Assembly (NCBI GenBank): GCA_013112685.1
Contig: JABFGC010000002.1
Span: 3,036,836-3,100,835, forward strand
From: Chloroflexota bacterium
GTDB taxonomy: Bacteria; Chloroflexota; Anaerolineae; Anaerolineales; Villigracilaceae
DNA length: 64,000 nucleotides
Reading direction: 5' to 3'
Both the position numbers and the translations under genes were made by a program. A model generated the notes under the pieces. That model searched no databases. It had not been told where the DNA came from and saw only the letters and a program-made list of their open reading frames with translations. This document shows, piece after piece, positions 55,960 through 64,000 of the stretch. Every line of letters begins with the position of its first letter. Within the stretch, counting starts at the first letter, position 1.

Positions 55960-55975
55960 TAGGCAAAAATGCGTA
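55960..55975. promoter_or_regulatory. TAGGCA palindrome 2 (one mismatch)
   Basis: TAGGCAAAAATGCGTA, one base off the palindrome. It lies 70 bp upstream of the beta-propeller lipoprotein start. Confidence 0.55.
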
Positions 55976-56045
55976 TGTTCAACTTGAGGGTGGGTGCTGT
56001 ATAAGTGCGGACGATATTCGATCCAACCAGAAGGAGTTGAACCAT

Positions 56046-57159
56046 ATGAATAAGTTTTTGATTTGGAAGATTATGCCCGCGCTGATCATCGCCACGGTTG
56101 TCTTGAGTGCATGTGGCGCGCCGGCGGAAACCCTGAAATGACCGAACAACCCGCCCAGACCCAACCGGATCAACCCGTTGCAGGATTGGATGGAACAGTT
56201 TGGGTGGCAGACGAGGAGGGCAACAGCATTACCGTGATCAATGCGGCGACGAATCAAGTCCTGACCACGCTTACCGGAGTCGAGGGCGCCCACAACCTAC
56301 AGGTTGCCCCGGATGGCAAAACCGTCTGGGCGGTGAGCGGGCACGACTCACTGGCGATTAAGATCGATGCCGTCACTTTTGAGGTTCATGGTGTCGTGCC
56401 AACTGGGATGATGCCCGCACATATCGTGCTGACACCCGATGGCAAAAAAGCGTATGCCACGAACGGCGGGGATAATACGGTCACTGTGATTGATGTGGAA
56501 GCGATGTCTGCCATTGCCACGATCCCGGTCGGCGAGTATCCGCACGGTTTGCGCGTCAGCCCCGACGGGATGTGGGTTTACGTTGCCAATGCCAAATCCA
56601 CCACCCTGAGCGTGATTGACACCGCGCAGGATGTAAAGGTCGCCGATATAGAAGTTGGCGAGCATCCTGTTCAAGTGGGCTTTTCGCCCGACGGGGAGTT
56701 TGTTTACTTCTCCCTCAACGGCGAAAACGCGCTTGGCAAGGTGGACGTTGCTGCGCAGGAACTGGTCGGCAAGGTGGATGTGGGCGGAGGTCGATCCCAG
56801 GTTTTGTGACCCCCAACAACAAGTTTGTTCTGACCACCAATCAAGGGACAAAGGATACCCCAAGCACCACTGTGTCGGTTGTGGATGTCGCGACTTTCGG
56901 GTGATTGCAACCATTGAAACAGGGCAGGGCGCACTACGGAGTCGTGATTGATCCATCGAGCCAATACGCCTACATATCGAATATCTATGAAGACACGGTA
57001 TCGGTCATTGACTTGGAAAAAATGGCGGTTGTCGCCACCGTCCCAACGGGCATGGCGCCCAATGGCATTAGCTTCTCGCCGCTTCCCGCGCCGGGGAATG
57101 CCCCTGCGGAAATTCAACTTGAAATCCCGGAGGGTGGCATGAATATGCCCATGCCGTGA
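56046..57159 (+). pseudogene. YVTN-family beta-propeller lipoprotein, frame broken
   Basis: Lipoprotein signal ending LSAC from ATG 56046. After a break near 56135 come repeated blades of about 40 residues with the YVTN-type pattern (GNSITVINAATNQVLTTLTG, DNTVTVIDVEAMSAIATIPV, TTLSVIDTAQDVKVADIEVG). Breaks near 56805 and 56905 precede the last blade (DTVSVIDLEKMAVVATVPTG) and a Met/Pro-rich tail (GGMNMPMP). It folds into a six- or seven-bladed propeller on the cell surface. The Met-rich tail could bind Cu(I). TAGGCA palindrome 2 is upstream and a terminator follows. Confidence 0.8.
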
Positions 57160-57180
57160 GAATCTGAAGTTTGCAGCCCA

Positions 57181-57216
57181 AGAAATCCCCTGTCGGTACA
57201 ATGACAGGGGATTTCT
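57181..57216. terminator. Bidirectional-looking terminator after the propeller gene
   Basis: AGAAATCCCCTGTC and GACAGGGGATTTCT form a perfect 14-bp stem with an 8-nt loop, with T-rich sequence after it and A-rich sequence before. It sits 21 bp after the stop codon. Confidence 0.75.
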
Positions 57217-57218
57217 TA

Positions 57219-57234
57219 TAGGCAATATTGCCTA
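57219..57234. promoter_or_regulatory. TAGGCA palindrome 3
   Basis: TAGGCAATATTGCCTA, a perfect 16-bp palindrome. It is upstream of the Cys/His-rich gene (start 57316). Confidence 0.7.
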
Positions 57235-57315
57235 AGCCCGAATACGCCACGCGGCTCTCCTATTCGATTGGAAACATACCTACAATGGAGAACATCCAAA
57301 TGATAGAGGCGTTCC

Positions 57316-57666
57316 ATGACCACATCTTCCTTCCTGATTGTTGATCTGCCCTGCGACATGGCTTTGCAGGCAGCGAAAAAAATTATTGCAAGGTGGTTTG
57401 CGGGCTTTGCAAACCTTTGACCTGCATACCGCGCGACATACCCAGCAGGATTGTCCCTGCCCGCATCATGGCACAGCGGACTGTGATTGCCAGATGGTTG
57501 TTCTAATGGTTTATGGGAGTCTGCTGAACCTGTCCCACTGATCCTGCACGGAAGTGACGGACAAACGCGCTTCTCCATTGCCGATGACCCATCCCAACGG
57601 ATAGATAAAAAGTTGGTCGCCTCCATCAAAGAGGCATTGGATATCAGGGCGGCAGTTTCTTTCTGA
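57316..57666 (+). pseudogene. Cys/His-rich small protein, frame broken
   Basis: ATG 57316 starts TTSSFLIVDLPCDMALQAAK. After a break near 57385, GLRALQTFDLHTARHTQQDC leads into CPCPHHGTADCDCQMVVLMV, a dense Cys/His motif. A second break near 57515 leads to VPLILHGSDGQTRFSIADDP and the end AAVSF. The Cys/His cluster suggests a metal-binding or metal-sensing protein. It is flanked by TAGGCA palindromes on both sides. Confidence 0.5.
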
Positions 57667-57672
57667 TATTCA

Positions 57673-57692
57673 CATAGGCAATATTGCCTATG
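57673..57692. promoter_or_regulatory. TAGGCA palindrome 4 (20 bp, perfect)
   Basis: CATAGGCAATATTGCCTATG, the most symmetric of the four sites, 84 bp upstream of the multicopper oxidase start. Confidence 0.75.
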
Positions 57693-57775
57693 GATTCCCG
57701 CGTCAAATTGCGCTGGATGGATCAAGGGGAAATCCTTATATTCAAGCACTATTCCAACTTTGCAGAGGAACCATA

Positions 57776-58860
57776 ATGAAGAAGATTTTATTTTTTACAA
57801 TAACGATTCTCGCTTTGATATTATCGGCTTGCGCGCCAGCCACAGCCTCAATGGGGACATGCCCATGAATAATGACAATTCCAGGTATGGCGGATGGGAC
57901 GCCCACCCCAAGGCAGCATGATGATGGAAAACCCCGAAGCGGCTCATATGATGGAGCCGTCACGGCTCCCAACGTCCAGCCTGCCACCGAAGCTGATGGC
58001 GGACAGCCCTTGGAATACCGCACGGAAGATGGCGTCAAGGTCTTTGAGTTAACCACCAAGGCTGTTCAATGGGAAATACTGGATGGAGTGACCGTCACCG
58101 CATTCACATATAACGGAACCGTTCCCGGGCCCGATGTATCCGCGTTACGGAAGGTGATCAGGTTCGGGTGATCGTAAAAGGCACGAATTACCCGATCCAA
58201 CTACGATCCACTGGCATGGAGTCGAAGTCCCAAATGCAATGGACGGCGTTCCGGGCGTTACCCAGGATCCGATCCAGCCGGGTGGAGACGTTTACTTACG
58301 AGTTCACCGCCAAGCCGGCAGGGACGTTCATGTATCACTCTCGCATTATGGGGGCGATGTGCAGGGTTGGCGCCGGGCTTTATGCGCCCTTCATCATTGA
58401 CCCAAAGGAACCGGATGCCAATCCACCCGTTGTGGATAAAACCCTGATGATCTCGGAATGGCGTATGACGGATGGGCAAACGTATGCCGCCATGCCCATG
58501 AGTGGGATGGAGCCCAATTTACTTCACGATCAACGGCAAGTCCTTCCCTGCCACCGAAACCATCACTGTCAAGAAAGGCGATCTGGTTCGGCTGCGTTTC
58601 ATCGCGATTGGTCAATTCATTCATCCGATGCATCTGCATGGTGTACCCTTCAGGATCGTGGCGACGGATGGGCATCCTGTCCCCGGGTGGCACAGTTGAC
58701 CAGGACACGGTCAGTGTCGCACCGGGAGAACGCTACGACATTGAGTTCGTCGCCACAGAGACCGGACAATGGATGTTGCACTGTCACATCCTGCACCACA
58801 CCACCAACGACAATGTTGAACCGGGTGGTTTTGATGTTGATGATCGAAGTCGTTGAATAA
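57776..58860 (+). pseudogene. Multicopper oxidase lipoprotein, frame broken
   Basis: Lipobox LSAC from ATG 57776. The pieces in order show a cupredoxin fold: EYRTEDGVKVFELTTKAVQW, TYNGTVPGPDV, the codons for TIHWHGVEVPNAMDGV, then GTFMYHSRIMGAM (HxH region, in part), TINGKSFPATETITVKKGDL, HPMHLHGVPFRIVATDGHP and, near the end, GQWMLHCHILHH. These are the trinuclear and type 1 copper ligands of a three-domain oxidase (periplasmic or surface). At least six small indels break it. Enzymes of this group oxidise Cu(I), nitrite or organic donors; which one is unclear. Confidence 0.8.
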
Positions 58861-58882
58861 AATACTCAAGGAGAGAGTAAAA

Positions 58883-59283
58883 ATGCGAAAGATGTTCTTT
58901 ATTAGTATGTTGGTTTTGCTGGCAGGTGTATTGGCGGCTTGCGGCGGTTCCGCACAGCCTGTTGCACCAGTCGAGGCAGGATCATCGAGTCCGGTAAATA
59001 TCCAGTGGAGACCAATCCCAATCCTGCCATGATGGGCGACATGGAATTGATCCTGACGATCACGGATGGAGATGGCAAGCCCATCGAGGGTGCGACTGTG
59101 GATGTTTCTGCCGACCACACGGACATGACCGGCATGGGGATGAGCGGTCTCGCCACTGAGCAGGGTGAAGGGCGCTATTCCATCAATGCCAACTTCAGCA
59201 TGAGCGGCAATTGGAAGATTACCGTGTATGTCCGCAAGGATGGTCTGGATTACAAGGAAGATATCGAGTTCAAAGTGCAATAA
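58883..59283 (+). pseudogene. FixH-like lipoprotein, frame broken
   Basis: From ATG 58883 (AGGAGAG upstream): KMFFISMLVLLAGVLAAC (lipobox LAAC). A break near 58975 leads to ESGKYPVETNPNPAMMGDME, GKPIEGATVDVSADHTDMTG and GNWKITVYVRKDGLDYKEDI. The beta-sandwich resembles the FixH/YtkA family of copper-centre assembly proteins. It follows the multicopper oxidase gene, likely in one operon. Confidence 0.7.
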
Positions 59284-59346
59284 TCAGCCGTCGAAGGCAG
59301 GCGTTACCCGATGTGACGCCTGCTTTCCAGCCGGCAGAGTGAATTC

Positions 59347-59924
59347 ATGAACAACAAACAAAGACGACAACACATTCAACAAAGAAATAGAAAACAAAAA
59401 CTGCTTGCAGGCATCATCTGGGGCGGAACCGGACTCGCCGTATTGGTGATCCTTGGAGTCATGGTCTGGCAGGGGTTCGACCAGCCGCAGGGGAGGCAGT
59501 TGCCATTATGAAGAGCGATCCGCATCTCCCCACCGACTCTGGCCCCGGGACAATATAATTCCGACCCGCCAACATCCGGATTGCATTATGCAACCGAAGC
59601 CCGAGCGGGTTTTTATGAAGAGAATATTTATACATATCCTGCTGCTTATCTTGTCCATAACCTGGAGCACGGGTATGTGATCATCTGGTACAACTGCGAC
59701 CTGCTGAATGAGACGGGATGCGCGGAGTTGAAATCACAGATCCACCGGTCATTAACGACTCGGGTGGGAGGAAGCTGATTGCCTATCTCCTCGAATTCCA
59801 TTGATGTTCCGGTCGCATTAACCTCACTGGGGCGGATTCAAAGGTTCGGATCTTCGACATGGATTTGCAAAGCTGGCTTTACCGCGCCAGCCTCAACGCG
59901 CCCCCTGAACCAAACGCCCCATGA
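59347..59924 (+). pseudogene. DUF3105 membrane-anchored protein, frame broken
   Basis: The basic N-terminus (NNKQRRQHIQQRNRKQKLLA) and one transmembrane helix (GTGLAVLVILGVMVWQG) are followed, after a break near 59500, by HLPTDSGPGTIYNSDPPTSG, AYLVHNLEHGYVIIWYNCDL, the DUF3105 core. Breaks near 59770 and 59820 precede LTSWGRIQRF-like codons and the end. The family is extracytoplasmic and of unknown role; it is often found near copper and redox genes. Confidence 0.75.
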
Positions 59925-59933
59925 GGGAATAAA

Positions 59934-60660
59934 ATGTCAACAACCACCTTGAATGCCCCTAAAATAACGAATGCCTTTCAGTGGATAGGCACTCATTGGT
60001 TGCCGTTTTTTCTGACCATCTATGGTGTTTGGGTATTTGTTCCTTCCTTGCGCCGGTTTTCCATGCAGATCGGCTGGACGGGTGCAGGCAGGGCGGTCTA
60101 CTTCATTTACTCGTTCTTCTGCCACCAACTCCCGGAACGCCTCCCCCTTGGTTCGGCGAAAGACCGGCATGTATTCCCCTGGGCGAAATCCGTGCGGTCT
60201 GGCAGAACACATCCAATCCCACGATCTCCGCCAATTCATCGGCAACGAACCGATGGGCTGGAAGGTGGCGTGGTCGGGATCGCATGATCTCCCGTTCTAT
60301 ACCAGCGTCTGGCTTTTTGCGGCATTGTGGTATCCCTGCCGACACACGATAAAGACTTTGAGTTGGTGGGGATTTATTCTGCTCCTGCTTTGCCGATGGC
60401 GCTGGATGAGTGGAACACACATGGTCAGCGATTTTGCCGGTATCGGAAATGGATTTCGTGATACAAATGCATGGCTGGCAGTGTTGACAAACAACACCTT
60501 TCCTGCAACGTTTTACGCCGGTGATGCGCTGGGTTCGTTCAACTCGCTCGCCATCCATGCGCTTCCTTACCGGGCTTTTGGCGGGAACCAGGTCTTGTCT
60601 GGCTTGCCTTCCCGTTCATTAATCAATCACAAGTTTATAATCAGCAATTGGATACATTAA
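59934..60660 (+). pseudogene. DUF2085 membrane protein, frame broken
   Basis: Starts STTTLNAPKITNAFQWIGTH, then a membrane segment (WLPFFLTIYGVWVFVPSLRR) and YSFFCHQLPERLPLG, the FCHQxPER motif of DUF2085. Later segments in other frames read LRQFIGNEPMGWKVAWS, FYTSVWLFAALWYPCRHTIK and THMVSDFAGIGNGFRDTNAW. Several indels. It is a multi-pass membrane protein of unknown function, 10 bp after the DUF3105 gene. Confidence 0.75.
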
Positions 60661-60665
60661 GCCCC

Positions 60666-61362
60666 ATGCCAAAGTCATCGAGGCAATCAAAAGCTTAAAA
60701 TACGCATTCTCCTCGCGGGATGACCCCTCACCATATCGTCCGTGCAGGGTGCCACAACTGCTTGAGAGTGCGACCGACCTCCAGGTCATTGCCGAGGCAG
60801 GAGACGGGAGGGAGGCGCTTGGTCTTTATTCAAAAACACAAGCCGGATGTTGCCGTGCGTTTTTGATATTCAGATGCCCAAAGCCAGCGGTATTGAAGTC
60901 ACACGATGGGTGCGGGTGCCCATCTGCCCTCAGCGGGCGTGTTAATCCCGGACCGCGCTTATAACGATGATCCCGACAGTGATGGCGGTGGTTTTGCAGG
61001 CGAGTAAATGGCTATGTCCTCAAAACTGGGCAGGCGGATGAGCCGATTTCGTGCGGTGCGTGATGTCTATGAAGGTAAGTCTGTGACTCGATCCATCCAT
61101 CACTCACAGCAAGTTGATGTCCACCATCTTCAGTTTAATCGGAAAAAAAGATTTGCCGAAACCATTAACTGACCGTGAACTGGATGTGTGCCGGCGACCC
61201 GGCGAAGGGGTTCACCAACAAATCCATCGGTGTGCAACTGAATATCAGCGACCGCACCGTGCAGGGACATCTTGCGCACATCTTTCGCCAAGCTAAAAAC
61301 TGCAAGCCAACAGCCGCACCGAGGCTGTCATGTGCGGGGTGGCGCCAGCCGATCTTCAATAA
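60666..61362 (+). pseudogene. NarL/FixJ-type response regulator, frame broken
   Basis: From ATG 60666 (PKSSRQSK) with the codons for KIRILLA after a one-base shift. The receiver continues LLESATDLQVIAEAGDGREA, then a broken acceptor region (QMPKASGIEVTRWV-like codons). After further breaks comes the LuxR-type HTH: LPKPLTDRELDV, then GFTNKSIGVQLNISDRTVQG and HLAHIF, ending EAVMCGVAPADLQ at 61362. It pairs with the histidine kinase 26 bp downstream. Confidence 0.75.
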
Positions 61363-61387
61363 AGCCAAAGCACCCTCCGGGAGAAGA

Positions 61388-63116
61388 ATGAAACGAATCC
61401 TGCCGGGCTGGCGCGGTCTGACGCAAATCCCTTTTGCCGTCACGGTTCTGCCGCTGACGCTTTTGTTATTGTTCATTGCGTCTTTCGGCGTCAACATGCA
61501 CCAGCAGGACATGCGCACCCCTGGTCGGGGAACGACGAACGCCGCAGTCCGCCGCCGCGCCGCTGCAACTGAACTTCTCATCATCGCATGGTGACTGTTT
61601 CGAGCATGGCGGTGCTGGCATCCGAGGATATTTCCTTCAAGGATATATTTGCCACCACCACCGACCTGGCAAAGGATTTCAACGGGGGATTGCCTTTCTA
61701 AATACGGATGGGCACTTTAATCGAGAAAACGGGGAATGACAGATTTTGGGATGGGTATCCAAACTCCTACTCGATCAAACTCTCGCTTCTTCATCCAGCC
61801 CTCAACTTGCTTTCGACCCGACCCCCGATCCAAACTCCAACCAACTCTCTTTGTCATCATCTCAGCCTATTCTGGACTCCTCGCGATGTGATTGTCGCCG
61901 GGCGCGTTTTCACCCGAGATACTCCCGCGTCCGAAACCCCTGATGACCCACCTACCCGGCGGGCAGTCACGTGACCATCTATCTATTGGATAATTCCCCG
62001 CCGTACTTTGTCTGTCAGCGGTGCGCTCGAACGCGAAAGCCTGGATGCGGAATTCATCCTCGAGTGGCGGAAGCTTCTGGCAGGCAGGAGTGGCGTTCTT
62101 TGTATGTGAAAAGGAAGCGACGGAACATGTAGTCGCCTATAGCCCCAAACAAACTCAGGCTGGGCATTGATCACGGAGGAGGAATGGGAAATGCAGTGAT
62201 CAGCCCCTCCCTGCAATTGACCCAGATGGCTCCGCTGGTAATGGTGCCCGCCTTCATCCCGGCATTGATTGCCATCTGGTTCGGCGCCAAACAGATCGTC
62301 CAGCCCCTGCAAAAACTTGAGTCCAAGTGGGCAGGTGGCGCTGGCATGGGGGATTCGGAAGCCACAAGGGGAAGCGAGTCAGTTGGCGGCATATCTGAGG
62401 TCCAACACCTGCAAATGGAATTGACCGAAATGTCGCGTAAGGTGCAGGCGGCTCAGGAGGGATTGCACGATTACATCGGCGCGATCATCCGGCACAGGAA
62501 GAGGAACGTGCCAGACTGGCGGCGGGAACTGCATGACGACACCATTCAGGCGGTCATTGCATTGAAACAACGGGTGCAACTGGCGCAGAGATCGGTCAAG
62601 GATCAAAAATGGAAAACAATCCTTCATGAACTCGGAAAATCCGGCGGAGCGTACTCACGAAACCTGCGCCGCCTGACGTGGGCGCCGCTGTCCCATCGAC
62701 CTCGGAAGATCTGGGACCGGTCACTGCGTTGGAAATGCTGGCGCGGGAGATCAGCCGTGTTAATTCCCCCGATCGTTGATTTTCAAAAAACCGGTAACGA
62801 ACGTCGGCTCTCGCGCGAGGTGGAATTGCACTTATATCGCATTGGTGCGGCGGAAGCGCTCAATAATGTGGTTAAACATTCCGGGGCGACTGGTGCCGAC
62901 TTGTCCATCCGTTATTCTGATTCGGAAATAACACTGATGATCTCGGATAATGGCCACGGCTTTGTCGCTCCTGCCAGCCCGACGGAATTTGTTCCCAACG
63001 GGCATTTTGGACTGCTCGGTATTCAGTGAACGTGGCGGGATCTGACGTGGGGGCATCGGCTGGGAATTGAGTCTCACCCGGGGACAGGGAACCAGGATCG
63101 AAATTCTCGCTTGTAA
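61388..63116 (+). pseudogene. NarX/DegS-type sensor histidine kinase, frame broken
   Basis: First transmembrane helix FAVTVLPLTLLLLFIASFGV (ATG 61388), a degraded periplasmic part, a second helix region MAPLVMVPAFIPALIAIWFG, a HAMP-like stretch, and the HisKA_3 dimerisation helix WRRELHDDTIQAVIALKQRV with the phospho-accepting His. The ATPase domain shows AAEALNNVVKHSGAT (N box) and LMISDNGHGF (G1). The 61600-62180 part is badly broken. With the regulator upstream it forms a two-component pair; the signal is unknown. Confidence 0.75.
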
Positions 63117-63263
63117 AGCGATAAAGGTCATAAGCCATTTGTTTACCGGTTTCCCTCGCCATCCTGCGCTCATGCAGTAAGTGGGATTTGCGTATCATGA
63201 TGTTATATCCTTTGCTGAAAAGGAAGACTCATGACTCTGATGTCATTCCCCCTTTCCATCCCA

Positions 63264-63830
63264 AACAGGACGTTTGAAAATATTTTTACATGCGCTGCTC
63301 TTCGTCCTCGGCTTCTCACCAGCGTTTGTAATCGGCTGGGGCGGCTCGGTGACGGCGCTGGGTCAATTGTTCGGCGCATACAAACGGGTTATCGCGCAAT
63401 TAGGCGGCGTGATCGTGGATCATGTTCGGACTGGCGTGATCCTCTGGATGTAATTCGCCTCTCCCCTGGTTTTATTATGATACCCGGACGGAATACACAG
63501 GTCAGCGCGGAACCTATGGTGGCTCAAGGTTAATGGGCATTTTCTTTGCAGCAAGGTTGGAGCCCATGCATTGGTGCCAGACTGGGCGCAATCCTACCAA
63601 TGGGGCTCAGCCAGCAAAACGGTCGGACAGGGATGTGGCTATCTTCAGGGTACTCGCTTGGTTTAGCTTCCTTTCGGGCGATGGCGCTTGGTTTGGAGCG
63701 CGCTTCAGGCTGATCAAACGCATGCGACCCTATCAAAGTATTTCAAAAATTGCCAGCGGTGTTTTCATCATTGCCATTGGTGTTCTGCTTCTTACGAACA
63801 CAATGAGTCTGATAGCGATCTGGGCATTCA
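63264..63830 (+). pseudogene. CcdA/DsbD-like membrane protein, C-terminal part, frame broken
   Basis: Codons from 63264 read LKIFLHALLFVLGFSPAFVI in one frame, then IAQLGGVIV, YDTRTEYTG, and codons for FFAAGWSPCIGARLGAIL, the second redox-Cys motif of CcdA. It continues LGLALPFLAMALGLE-like and ISKIASGVFIIAIGVLLLTN. This matches the C-terminal half of CcdA, which moves reducing power across the membrane for cytochrome c or periplasmic thiol maturation. Its N-terminal half is missing upstream. Confidence 0.6.
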
Positions 63831-63839
63831 AGAATGGTC

Positions 63840-63994
63840 TATATATCGAAAAGTTTACCCTGTTCTCTGCCGCGCCGACATACTTCACCGCCATCCTTGC
63901 CGGTCTATTGTCATTTCTTTCACCTTGCGTCCTGCCGCTCGTGCTCGCCTATCTTGGTTATCTGAGCGGGCACACGATACAAAAAAGATCGTAA
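63840..63994 (+). pseudogene. CcdA N-terminal part, directly after the C-terminal part
   Basis: Residues IEKFTLFSAAPTYFTAILAG and LLSFLSPCVLPLVLAYLGYL form the first helix and first redox-Cys motif (SPCVLPL) normally at the CcdA N-terminus. It ends HTIQKRS at 63994. It follows the C-terminal half in the same reading direction, so the order is permuted, or a second gene copy starts here and is cut by a frame break or the window edge. Confidence 0.55.
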
Positions 63995-64000
63995 TATTTT

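Noticed and set aside
1..64000. CRISPR array
   Set aside because: No regularly spaced direct repeats of 24-40 bp and no Cas genes were seen.
1..64000. tRNA or rRNA genes, including a tRNA attachment site for the element
   Set aside because: No cloverleaf-like segment or conserved rRNA stretch was noticed. A covariance-model scan would be decisive.

Overview
The window looks like a chromosomal stretch of a Chloroflexota bacterium, probably of the Anaerolineae; this is inferred from gene style and is not certain. The flanks (about 1-6.7 kb and 50.4-64 kb) are GC-rich. The middle (about 6.9-50.4 kb) is lower in GC, rich in insertion sequences, and carries genes typical of an integrative or plasmid-like element.

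Left flank, 1-6.7 kb: a CheY-like receiver and an RsbU-type receiver-phosphatase; a methyltransferase fragment joined head-on to an ABC-exporter fragment; a GntR-LacI hybrid repressor with two candidate operators and a 26-residue peptide gene; and a family of small lipoproteins including a SnoaL-like/nucleoside-hydrolase fusion.

Mobile region, 6.9-50.4 kb: a dead serine recombinase split by an IS4-like element; an AbiEi/AbiEii pair with promoter and operator; an IS3 element; an ATPase fused to a winged helix; and an ECF transporter whose S-component gene is split by two nested ISs (removing both with their target duplications restores the frame exactly). Then come an uncharacterised ATPase-centred gene set (GAF-like/helical/ParA fusion, a 533-aa partner, a membrane protein), a glycosyltransferase and an alpha/beta hydrolase. 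The 28-50 kb part is the maintenance and mobility backbone: Xis-like proteins, DUF2958 protein, ParA and partner, replication-relaxation protein, a type II CBASS operon (cyclase, Cap2, Cap3, Cap15-like effector), a VirD4-like ATPase, a primase split by another IS, a hairpin-rich 485-nt block, a second copy of the IS4-like element, a Rep-like HTH protein with internal palindromes, a divergent LexA-like repressor and a large serine recombinase with terminator. Seven ISs are present, and all have target duplications visible in the sequence.

Right flank, 50.4-64 kb: NAD(P)-binding proteins and a TetR regulator, an L,D-transpeptidase, Rieske protein, YHS protein, beta-propeller, multicopper oxidase, FixH-like, DUF3105 and DUF2085 proteins, a NarL/NarX-type two-component pair and CcdA pieces. 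The theme is metal and extracytoplasmic redox. Four near-identical palindromes (TAGGCA-N4-TGCCTA type) suggest one repressor for several of these units. Nearly every gene from 53 kb on is broken by small indels, while genes of up to 834 codons between 12.5 and 30 kb are intact. This points to uncorrected sequencing errors or local decay, so frame breaks there should not be read as proven pseudogenes.
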